A DNA stretch of 64,000 bases, from NCBI GenBank assembly GCA_030762175.1, contig CM060846.1, positions 177,817,041-177,881,040 on the forward strand. Direction: 5' to 3'. The first letter of the stretch is position 1. Each line of letters starts with the position of its first letter. The translations under genes and the position numbers were made by a program. Below are positions 36,836 to 45,540 of this stretch, piece after piece. Source of the DNA: Metallyticus violacea. Lineage: Eukaryota > Arthropoda > Insecta > Mantodea > Metallyticidae. A model generated the notes under the pieces. It had not been told where the DNA came from, ran no database searches, and saw only the letters and a list, made by a program, of their open reading frames with translations.

Positions 36836-36959
36836 GGAAAACAAACAAAAGAAACGAAAGAAGGAAAAAGAAGAAGAGAAAAGAAGTTTATTTACATTGA
36901 CTATCATATTTTCTCAACTCTTAGCACCTTTTCATTTCTTTTTCTTTCTGTTCTTATCC

Positions 36960-37620
36960 CTCCTACAAAGACGACGAAGAAGACGATGCCACATCATTCA
37001 AAATTGAAACGAACGATGTGTTGTCTATGGCACTAAATCGCGGTGTTCGTCTTCCTTTTTTAACAGGTCTAATGTAGTTTGGCCAGTGACTGTTTTCACT
37101 AATTTCCTCTAAAACGTGTTTGATGAGTGCTCGAACTTCCTTTACATTTTTCCCTCACAGGGCATTTTCCCAGGAAAATTTTCGTTTTAGTTCTGACCAA
37201 ACAAATTCAACAGGGTTGAAACAGCTAATGCAATTGTATAACTTTTGGGGGGTGGACTGGGTGGTGGTCTTCTATGAATTTTATTACATCTTCCCGTTTC
37301 TTAGGCATGGGATGAGAACGCATGAAAGATATTTTGCGTTATCCATGACAATTACCTGTAGCAGTCTGACTGTGTGTTCAAACCATTCTTAGGACAATTG
37401 GCATTCCTTGTCCAGAGATAGTCACATGGGACAACCAACAATTTTTGTGAGTCACAAACATAGCTCCTGGAACAAAACCTCTTGGTCCTCTTATGTGAAG
37501 AAACACTGTTCTTTGTCCTTTAGCGGTTGAAAACTTAGCATCACAGGTCCGTTCCATTCGTCCATCTTTGGAAGATATCGTGGATATCATATCGGATCTC
37601 ATCGAGATAGATATCTTGGA
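36960..37620 (-). pseudogene. DDE transposase remnant, second lineage
   Basis: From 37602 on the minus strand: FSTAKGQRTVFLHIRGPRGF and VPGAMFVTHKN match the middle strands GKGQRxIxxHxGxxxGFVPGA of Tc1/mariner-like DDE endonucleases. In shifted frames VIVMDNAKYLSCVLIPCLRN near 37350 matches VIVLDNAxYH (second Asp), FNPVEFVWSELKRKFSWENA near 37200 matches LNPIEFVWSxVK (third acidic residue), and EISENSHWPNYIRPV near 37075 the C-terminal helix. The N-terminal DNA-binding domain and first catalytic Asp were not seen. The 74-codon open part is only the middle strand. Frameshifts make it non-functional. Confidence 0.75.
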
Positions 37621-37876
37621 ATCCTAACTGATTATAGTGGGATATTTAATTTAACCCGTTATCCAATGGTCATTTAAACCCCGCACTGAGTGTTCCCGGA
37701 TACTCAATAAACAGATTTAGACATTTAAATGTTCCGCAATTTAAATTTCTGCACCGCAGAACAAACCTTTATATATTGCCTATTTTTATCGTATTTTAAT
37801 ACAACCAAAACTGAATTAAAGGGCATTAAATGCCGTGTGAGCCAACTACAAAAAGAATTACTGTATTTATTTGCAA

Positions 37877-37924
<48 letters not shown>

Positions 37925-38429
37925 TTTGAAGTGTGATTTCGATTTGCGGAACTAAAAGAGTTCTCTACTTTTTTGTCTCGAACGCCTACCATTCAACATT
38001 TTTTTTTATGGGCATTGCAATCTATTGGTTGAGCCAGCACACACAGCAGTAATAAATATTGAAATGTTTGACGTAACGCGAAACACTCGCGCACACACTT
38101 CTTTATCGTTCGTAGAGAGTAGGCATTTACATACAAGACGTGTGCGGTTGGGTTGTAGGCGAATTGCTTGAATTATACGATTGCGTTTGCACGACACAAT
38201 AAGCTTAGTTTGTGTTTCCAGTTTGGCTATACAATTTTTAGCTGCTGAGATAGATAAACTAGCAACGTGATACAGTAATCTGTTCTTGGCACCATATGTT
38301 TGAGTTTGTTATTGGGAATATTTTCGTTTCAGCTAAATACTAATAAGGCAAGGTTAACGTAACAAGAAATAAAAAGTTACAGACTTGTTATTCCTATTTC
38401 GAATCATGGTTTCAACTAGTGGGACAGGG
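37621..38429. other. Interval with an AAT microsatellite
   Basis: AAT microsatellite at 37878-37923 (about 15 units); a GC-richer stretch at 38090-38170 carries no motif I know. TTAACCC at 37652 could be a piggyBac-type left end (TTAA target plus CCC) for the gene that follows, but the matching right end was not found. Confidence 0.35.
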
Positions 38430-39327
38430 TTATGGATTCGAAAACCATTGCGGCACAAAAAGACACGTTTTTCGGAGTACAACCTGTGGTGTACAATCTC
38501 ATACACAGTTCACATGTGATAGTACACCAATTGTTTTTTACCACCTTTCTTACTGCAGATTTAGTAGCTCACATTATTACTGAAACAAATGTATGCGGCC
38601 ATAAAATGCACGAAGATCTCAAAAGGCAAATGCGTTCAAATCGTATTGGATTGTCAAAGTACAGGCTGTAAAGAGAGGAGATGTGGAGGTGCGTCAGCTT
38701 CCACTTTTGACTTACATTGCTTAGTAATGGAGCGCAGATTACTGCTTTATCTAATTCTAGTTACAAAATTTTGATGCACATACAGTACAGGAAATTTAGA
38801 ATCAAAACTAAAATGACAATTCAAGCTTGATGTTATACATAAAAACAATATGGATATGGGTGGTGTTGATTTAATGGATCAGGTATTGCAAGCATATCTC
38901 TGTTTACGAAAAACGGTAAGATGGTACAAAAACTATTTTTTCACATGTTGGATATCACCATATACAATTGCTTGGTAATTTGGAAAACTCTAAATTCACA
39001 AAAAACAATGGGATCTGGATTTGCACTTATCAATTGCTCGCAGCCTAATTGCAAGCTACCAAATTCAGAAGCCTACACACAAAGGGGGTAGAAATTCCAA
39101 AAGCCCTGCCACCCTCAGACTGACTGAAAAACATTTTGCCAAAAAGATACCGTCTACGGGGAAAAAAGTTGCGTCCGCTTCAGAAATGTGCGGTATGCCA
39201 CAAAAGGGACACACGCAAAGAAACCAAGTCGATTTGTGGTGAATGTGCCCTTATGTCACTACCCATGCTTCGAGGTGTATCATTCAAAAATCAACTTTTA
39301 AAGACAAGGTTGAACTATTTTATATAA
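38430..39327 (+). pseudogene. piggyBac-like transposase, internally deleted
   Basis: A frame from 38432 gives the start of the domain: VIVHQLFFTTFLTADLVAHI then ITETN, matching FxxFFTxxLxxxIVxETN, the N-terminal word before the catalytic core. It jumps to LKRGDVEVRQLPLLTYI near 38667, which resembles the LKKGExxxxx stretch of the core. MGGVDLMDQVLQAYLCLRKT at 38856 is the well-known C-terminal half word (MGGVDxxDQ..Y...RKT). At 39160-39265 in frame 39136 a cysteine-rich end, KCAVCHKRDTRKETKSICGE, matches the C-terminal zinc finger CxxCxxxxxRxxTxxxC. At least two catalytic Asp residues, in the missing middle, are gone. Stops and frameshifts confirm a dead copy of an element that targets TTAA. 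Confidence 0.82.
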
Positions 39328-39400
39328 TTTATTTCAATGTATTATTTAAAGAAATATTCAAATAATTAGGGTTGATAATCATTCGATTCGCAGCGCTTGC

Positions 39401-39464
39401 TGAACGTGTATACACGTCCATATCGCTCGAGTCCCATTATACTCTGGACGTCTATACACGTTCA
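39401..39464. repeat. Inverted repeat of a self-complementary word, beside piggyBac remnant
   Basis: TGAACGTGTATACACGTCCA at 39401-39420 and the reverse complement of 39445-39464 agree at 19 of 20 bases, with a 24-base spacer. Inside the first arm, ACGTGTATACACGT is itself a perfect palindrome. It lies about 75 bases after the piggyBac-like remnant. Subterminal inverted repeats of this kind bind transposase in piggyBac elements, so this may be that element's right-end binding region. Confidence 0.8.
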
Positions 39465-40149
39465 TATCCGGGAAGACGTTAAATAATCGACTCGCCATAT
39501 TTGTATACACTTTGATTCCATTACTGGTATTCAGAGACTTCATTTCTTAAACCTAAAGTTCATGGATGCAAGAAATGTTAACAATGTCGTTCTCTGATAG
39601 TAAATCCATTAATGTTATAAAATTCAGGAACTCTTTTGTTTTCATTGCATTTCTTCTTTGCTGGAGTTGTATAATTTTGAATCGCGCACTTGAAAATTAG
39701 TCTGCGCTTCATCAGCAGTCCCAGAATCTTGAATACGCGAATCGCATGTCAGCAGCGGCGCCCGGCAGTCAGAGCAAGAGTGACCTAAGTCCGCGGCTTC
39801 AACATCTAATTCCCAGACATGAACCTTAATCTCTACGCCAGTACACTCTGAATACACTGCTGATATTTGGCAGTCGTTAAAGGTTCACGCGTCTCCCAAA
39901 TTGTCGCTCTACCGCTGTCCGAAGAGAGACGCCCAGATACTCACTTGTGGTTCAATAAACAACGTTAATCGGCGGACGAGGTGTTCTTTATGTACAAATA
40001 TCACCTTTAATTCCCCTCGCTCAACCCGGCAACAATCAGTTCCCAAAACCAGCGATATTCCTGTAAATCGACAAGAAGGATTATTTTGGTGGTGAGCGAC
40101 ATCTGCGTCCAATCAAACTCCAATCATTGTTCCAATGTCCCTACCAAAC
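39465..40149. other. GC-richer interval with open minus-strand frame, no recognised gene
   Basis: 39680-39960 is clearly richer in GC than its surroundings and a 71-codon minus-strand frame (39642-39857) of acidic, Cys-containing composition lies in it. A plus-strand frame at 39901-40095 overlaps an opposite one. I know no matching family and see no convincing splice signals. Confidence 0.25.
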
Positions 40150-40330
40150 CCCTTCAAACTTTGACTACCATTTCCAATTACAAGCTACAAACCATCACAG
40201 TTAACTGCATCAACATGGAAAGCTTCCATACCAAAATTCCTTTTCAATTTTCATTTTAGCTCATACTATATATTATTTCACCAATGTCCTTGATGCTATA
40301 GTAGCAAAAACTGGCGTTAAATGCTTTTAA
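40150..40330 (+). repeat. SINE B, 3' part
   Basis: CAACATGGAAAGCTTCCATA, TTTCATTTTAGCTCATACTA and CACCAATGTCCTTGATGCTA align with the last part of SINE B, and GTAGCAAAAACTGGCGTTAAA is its tail. The head is absent. Confidence 0.7.
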
Positions 40331-41321
40331 AATCTCTTTACACATACTTCCAAACAGCTCGAGTAGTTGGCATGGGAAGTAGGACTTTTAAGCAGGTAAG
40401 TCAGGTAACAAAAAGAATTGAATTCAAGTGTAAATTAAAATTAAATGCGCTAAAGGAATTCTTGTTCTCTATAAGTGGTACAAGACATAGTGGCAATGTT
40501 TCATATAAAGGAGTTCGGTAGAATTTGACGATGTATTTCGGAATAACCACAAAACATATTAACCATTCCTTAGATATTTTTAATAGAATTTTTATTATAC
40601 CCATTTCCATTTATTGAATTATAATAATGATAAATATTGGCAATGGAGTTTATTTTATAATATTATGTTCTTTCTTAGTAATATTCATGAGTTATTCAAT
40701 TTATTATTTCTACACAAAATCTACGTCAGACTACATTATGAAACATACACTTGCTATATATTATTTCCATAAATTAGGCGTAAATATTAATGTCAACTTT
40801 TGGTCGTGAACACAATAGTGGAACTCGTGCATTGGAATTAACTTTGAGTTTGCACACTTAACTGGCTTTGCCAGTCCATATAAAAGTACAAGGGCGTTTT
40901 ATAGAATTTTGTAATTCAATAAAATTCCTTTTATTAATTTTTTTTCCTCAATAATAATTTGAACCCATTATGAAGTTTGTTAATAATGATTTGTAAAAAA
41001 AAAATATCTATTTTTGTCCGTGTTGTCATTTTTTCACAAGTGTCCGTTTTAAACTAAAAATACAGATTGAGCAATTCAGATTACTGCCACCCGGTGCTGG
41101 TGTGTGAATAGGCATTCTATGTCTACGTCAATAGTAGTAATGAAATGCGGTCTTTTTCTAGCAAACTGTTACCCTTTTATATTATTGATCGGATTATTTA
41201 AAGGAATATAAGTAGCGGTTTTCTTCATATGTTTCAAAAAAGAAAATGAAACGTGGTGTAAGAGCACATCACAAGCTCTGCAGTGCTCTTCGAATATAAT
41301 CAGATTTAGAAATCTACTACT
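40331..41321. other. No recognised features
   Basis: Frames at 40321-40521 and 40627-40809 are AT-driven; no motif, repeat or RNA gene seen. Confidence 0.35.
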
Positions 41322-41366
41322 CTGATGACCTGAGGTGTTAAAGAGCGTCCATAAATAAAATAAATA
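41322..41366 (+). repeat. Minimal SINE A tail
   Basis: CTGATGACCTGAGGTG, TTAAAGAGCGTCCATA and an AAATAAAATAAAT tail. It starts at the same SINE A base as the nested tail at 13981. AGAAATCTACT before and AGAAAGCTACC after might be a diverged target duplication. Confidence 0.8.
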
Positions 41367-42329
41367 GAAAGCTACCTGTACGTATAAAGGAAAACCATTC
41401 GGAACACCTTTCTTCCAAACTTGTTTCTTCATAAAAAAGCGTTTAGACTTTCGTTGAGGAATTTATTAAAGCCCTTGCTTAATTATTTGCCCTATTTATT
41501 ACATACATATTAAAATGTCTACTTGATTTCAGTTAGATATTTGCTGTGCTGCTCTTTCTTGGGATGCAATCTCATAAAGCCAAAAATCTTATAAAGCTGT
41601 ACTTTATTTTCGTGCTTATTCCGCTTGAAGTGGATCTATTTGCTATAGAGACAAAGTTCTCCTTTTGGCAAGAAAAGGGTTTTGGATTTAACGGGAATTT
41701 TTGGTTAAAATTTGCACAGAGAATTAACCTTGCAATGGTGATGAAGACCAAAAAAGCATTCATATCTATAACACTTCTTTTGGTTCATATAGAGCAATAC
41801 ACTTTTTTAAATTTACATGAGGGTTCTTTATTAAATACATGAGACAGCGAGGAATTTAGCAATATGCACAACACACAAAAGCAATATCTGAACGATCTTC
41901 TACGTGGATAAAAATCAAATGTTACAATAATTACTTTCTTAAATTCAGGGACTTTAACAGGATTCATTAAACCAACTGACTGCCAGGAATTAGAAGCAAA
42001 GGGCGATATACTGGAGCAGACAACCTGTCATATTTATAACAGAGAGCATGTTTAATACCATCATTTGATTTCCCCATTATAATTTTGGTATTATTGATCA
42101 GAGATCTTACATTGCCTATTGTCCTTATCGCATATACTTTTTATTGTACAAAGAAATAGACAACTAGTCACTGAGTATCTTAATTCTATAGAAAAACCTC
42201 TGTATACTTTGGAAAAATGTATTTGCTAGTATACTGCCCTGCGCTTCAATATATCTGGCAGTCAGCTGGTTACATGTTTTCTTTTTAATAACAAGGAAGA
42301 TATGTAATGAGTGCTGAAATGAGCCCGGA
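41367..42329. other. No recognised features
   Basis: Overlapping frames on both strands at 41546-41842 with no known motif. Nothing else noticed. Confidence 0.35.
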
Positions 42330-42520
42330 GTCCACAACTTTTAAAGTTGTGGATTTCACCTTATAAGGGTAAGGAAAACCTCAGGATAAATCTTACCCGG
42401 ATAACCATTCTAGCGGGATTCGAACCCGCAACATTCGGTGTAGCCGGCAGACAAGTTGAACATAAGGCCATAAAAGCGGTCAGCCGGTCTTGTGATCCCG
42501 TAATAAGTTCACGATTTCAA
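42330..42520 (-). repeat. tRNA-derived SINE (SINE D), single copy in window
   Basis: On the minus strand a box B, GCGGGTTCGAATCCCGC, lies at about 42430-42412 after a possible box A, and is followed by GGATAAGATTTATCCTGAGG-like body (42393-42374 in minus sense). A perfect inverted repeat, CCACAACTTT/AAAGTTGTGG, lies at 42332-42353. The box B is better preserved than in the other SINE heads. A tRNA gene is unlikely because the acceptor and anticodon arms do not close. Confidence 0.55.
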
Positions 42521-42699
42521 AAATACAATTAACATTTTTGATATTTAACTTTTCATCCATGGAATGTGATTTGGTGGGTTCAGATGATGTTTTTGCTCAT
42601 TGTGTCTATTCCATGCTATTTCATTAATTTTATAGAAAATCCTCTCTTTTTCTGAAGAGGTATATTAATTTATATCCACCAAAAGAGATGTTACGCAGA

Positions 42700-42780
42700 G
42701 GAACACTTTTATGGTGTTCATCAACATTGTCCGTCTGATGGTGCCTCTGTAGTTAAAAGGAGCGTTAAACACAATCGAAA
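42700..42780 (+). repeat. SINE B tail fragment
   Basis: TCATCAACATTGTCCGTCTG then GATGGTGCCTCTGTAGTTAA, AAGGAGCGTTAAACACA. These are the last 70 or so bases of SINE B with an altered stem. Confidence 0.65.
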
Positions 42781-43105
42781 AAAATCACCATTGTAAAGTA
42801 AGTCTCTGTACACGTTTTAAGTAAAAATTCCAATTCTAATGTTTAGGACTTCCAACTGGCTATATTGAATGACATTTCGTTTGGCAAAGAGTACACTTTT
42901 GATTTCACTCCAATATTGTACCCAAAAGAATTATTCGCAGCCTTACACGAAAACATTTTATGAAGTGGAAGCTGAAACTGTTAAGGTAATAATAATTATT
43001 TTGCACCCGTAAAACCATATATTGTTGAATAGTTTTAAAAAGAGTTGTAATAATATCAGTAGTATCTATTATGGATTAAGCCGTTGCATTAACGATATTT
43101 CCGCC

Positions 43106-43375
43106 GCGCTAGTGTCGCTCTCTTAAACCCCCGGATTATCGTTTATCCATCGAATCATTCCATAATAGATTTTTTTATTCATTCAAAAATGTATAACCAC
43201 CCACCAGAGCGCCCCCGCGGATTATCGTGTTAAACCCTGGGATTAACGTTAATCCATTGACTAATTCCATAACAATTTTTTATTCTTACAAAAATGTATA
43301 ACAGCCCACCAGAGCGCTAGTGTAGCGCTCCCACGGACTATCGTGATAAACCTATCGCTAATCCATCTTTTTTGT
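43106..43375. repeat. Tandem repeat, period 103-105 bp, about 2.6 units
   Basis: Units begin GCGCTAGTGT or GCGCCCCCGC at 43106, 43209 and 43314, and contain GGATTATCGTNNTAAACC, a TAATCCAT word, TTTTTATTC and AAAAATGTATAAC, then CCCACCAGA. GC-rich heads alternate with AT-rich tails. No coding sense. Probably satellite-like. Confidence 0.9.
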
Positions 43376-43448
43376 GGAGTGCGGGGTGGTTGTGGATGCC
43401 TTAAGAAGGTATGTTTAGTGTTAATACGTTGGGAAACATGCAATAAAA

Positions 43449-43745
43449 ATATTTAAAATGCAAACCATATTGTTTTAATTACAACTATGAGTATAAAGTG
43501 CGAGTGTATTGGGGAAAAGTAACCAACTTGAAACCCAATTTGTTTGGTAAAATGACAATCAGTTTGTTAAAAATAAAAGTTTAATGCAATTAATGGGAAA
43601 TATGCAATTTAAATATATTTAAAATGCAAACTTTATTGTTTTAATTGCAAATAAGAGACATAAATTGCGAGTGTATTGGGGCAAAGCAATACTTGAAATG
43701 CAATTTGTTTGTTAAAAAGACAATCTGTTTGTTAAAATGCAAGCA
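43449..43745. repeat. Tandem dimer, period about 166 bp
   Basis: ATATTTAAAATGCAAAC, TTGTTTTAATT and GCGAGTGTATTGGGG occur in both units (starting about 43449 and 43615). Within each unit there is also a shorter internal repeat of AATTTGTTTG and TTTGTTAAAA. It ends just before the LINE's target duplication. Confidence 0.88.
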
Positions 43746-43767
43746 TAATGTAATTAAAGTAATCAAC

Positions 43768-43779
43768 ACACACAATTGA
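43768..43779. repeat. Left target-site duplication of I-like LINE
   Basis: ACACACAATTGA; identical word at 49719-49730 after the element's A tail. Confidence 0.88.
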
Positions 43780-44221
43780 CCCCTCAGGGGCCCAAATTAT
43801 TGGGTACGGGGCGTAGCGACCCCGAGGCACCCGAGCTGCTCCCTCAGGTCCGCGCTCAGCGCGTTTGACTCCTTTTTATTTCGCCTCTTTTATTGTTTTA
43901 TTAGTCCTACTTCCCTGTTCTTTGTCTGATGGGTGCCCCCGCGTTTGACGCGGTAAAATGTGACTGGGTAACGGCCTAACTCCCAGCACAGGGTTATCAT
44001 GTAGGACGGGAGCGTATCCCCTGTTAAAGGCCAGGCCCGGGGAAGGGCCAATGCATGAGCTGTAGTCTTCCTGCAGGCGATTGGGTCCCTTCGTCAGCCC
44101 ACAGGAAGGTGTGACCCTGAGGTTACTTGGTTCAGGCCAGAGCCAGTAACCTAAGCCGGGGTGGCGCCCAGGAAGCAGCCCGCCATCGGAGACGGTTGCA
44201 ATGGTGGAGGAATAAATCGCT
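43780..44221 (+). promoter_or_regulatory. 5' leader (untranslated region) of I-like LINE
   Basis: Starts with the palindrome CCCCTCAGGGG (43780-43790) and is GC-rich, with GGGGCGTAGCGACCCC near 43808. No TATA box lies upstream within the tandem repeat, so an internal promoter, the norm for this superfamily, is inferred. The 127-codon minus-strand frame here is a shadow. Confidence 0.6.
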
Positions 44222-45502
44222 ATGGTACTGGAAAATAATCCTTTACATTTTAAACGCAAAAGAGTTGACGTAAAAGAAGTAATCGAGAAGTCTTTCCCTC
44301 GTTACTTAGTAATTAGTCGTACTGAAGAGAGTCAGTCGTTTACGACCGTAAATCCATTTAAGATTCAGAAGGGCATTGATGCCATAGCTGGGCCCGTTAA
44401 GTCCTGTACCCGTCTACGCAACGGATCACTGTTGGTGGAGACACTTGGCCTGTCTCAAAGCAACTCGTTGCTCAAGGCGACGCTACTCCACGGATATCCC
44501 GTCCGTGTCGAGAAACATAAAACCATGAATTCGTCGCGAGGAGTTGTTACAACAAATGTTCTAGACGGAATGTCCGACCCGGAAATCCAGAGCTGTCTGG
44601 AAGACCAAGGGGTCACCTCAGTTTATCGTGTGCAGGCTAGGAAAGAGGGGGAATTACAGCCGACCCGGACTCTTTTCCTCACATTCGACAGGGTCGATTT
44701 GCCGCAGAGGATCAAGGCGGGCTACGAGGTGATAGAAGTGCGCCCGTATATCCCGAGCACGTTGCGATGTTTCCAGTGTCAGCGTTTTGGACACACTCGC
44801 ATATCCTGTAAAAGTGCCGCTCCCATCTGTGCAACCTGCGGTGAAGCAAGTCACCAGGGAGCATGCCCATCTGCTCCTGTCTGCGTCAACTGCCGCGGTG
44901 GACATCCAGCCTCGTCCCGCGATTGCCCTCGTTTTCGAGAGGAGCGCTGTATCCAAGAGATCCGGGTGAAGGAAAAACTCTCCTTTACTGAAGCCCGGAA
45001 GCGATTCCAGTCTCGCCAACCTGTCGTGCCTAAGACCGGCACCTACAGCGCAGCAGCTTCTTTTGCGCCCAAGAAGTGCGATAGCAGCACGCAGACCTGC
45101 GATCTTGTTTTTACACGGGTCCAAACTACCCCTAGTTCTCCAAAGCGCTCTACCGTGAAGCCCAAAGCGGTTGTTTTTAATGCCCCTGATATTAAGTTCA
45201 GGACGAGTTTTACACGAACGGATTTTTTAAAGTCGTCAACTCCGGTAGAGCAGAAAAAGAGCCCTTCTCCTCCTCGGAGGTCACGCTCCCATGATGGGAG
45301 CAAACCCGCTAGGCGGTCGCCGTCGCCGCCTATACCCACATCCAACCGATTCCAGGCGTTGGAATCGGTGGATGCTTCTCAGCGGGAGAGCCCTCCCTCT
45401 GAGGATGTGATGGAGCAGGATGTGCCTGCTCCTTCAAAACCACCGAGTCCCACGCGACTGAAAAAAGGACGTTTGTTTCGCCCCGCACCGTCCAAAAAGT
45501 AA
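44222..45502 (+). CDS. LINE ORF1: zinc-knuckle nucleic-acid-binding protein
   Basis: A 426-residue, intact frame. In the I superfamily this protein packages the element RNA and helps bring it to the insertion site. The N-terminal 180 residues form the conserved domain of this family: SFPRYLVISRTEE near residue 24, later YRVQARKEGEL and a TFDRVDLPQRIKAGYEVI word. Three zinc knuckles follow: residues 183-196 (CxxCxxxxHxxxxC, CFQCQRFGHTRISC), 203-215 (CATCGEASHQGAC) and 221-235 (CVNCRGGHPASSRDC). Residues 290-426 are rich in Ser, Pro, Lys and Arg, a typical disordered basic end. The ATG at 44222 is the first in frame. It ends 38 bases before the next gene, so translation of the second needs reinitiation or an internal start. 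Confidence 0.92.
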   Translation: MVLENNPLHFKRKRVDVKEVIEKSFPRYLVISRTEESQSFTTVNPFKIQKGIDAIAGPVKSCTRLRNGSLLVETLGLSQSNSLLKATLLHGYPVRVEKHKTMNSSRGVVTTNVLDGMSDPEIQSCLEDQGVTSVYRVQARKEGELQPTRTLFLTFDRVDLPQRIKAGYEVIEVRPYIPSTLRCFQCQRFGHTRISCKSAAPICATCGEASHQGACPSAPVCVNCRGGHPASSRDCPRFREERCIQEIRVKEKLSFTEARKRFQSRQPVVPKTGTYSAAASFAPKKCDSSTQTCDLVFTRVQTTPSSPKRSTVKPKAVVFNAPDIKFRTSFTRTDFLKSSTPVEQKKSPSPPRRSRSHDGSKPARRSPSPPIPTSNRFQALESVDASQRESPPSEDVMEQDVPAPSKPPSPTRLKKGRLFRPAPSKK

Positions 45503-45540
45503 GGTGGTAAATTTTTTATTCATTTTATCTAATTTTAACA

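Noticed and set aside
36813..37007. Lys/Glu/Arg-rich plus-strand frame
   Set aside because: Purine-rich low-complexity DNA at the edge of the tandem repeat, and antisense to the DDE remnant.
43106..43745. CRISPR-like array
   Set aside because: Units are long and contiguous without unique spacers of fixed length, and the context is animal DNA.
44654..45345. Several minus-strand frames of 60-156 codons opposite LINE ORF1
   Set aside because: Antisense shadows of a GC-richer coding region; the plus strand carries the zinc knuckles.
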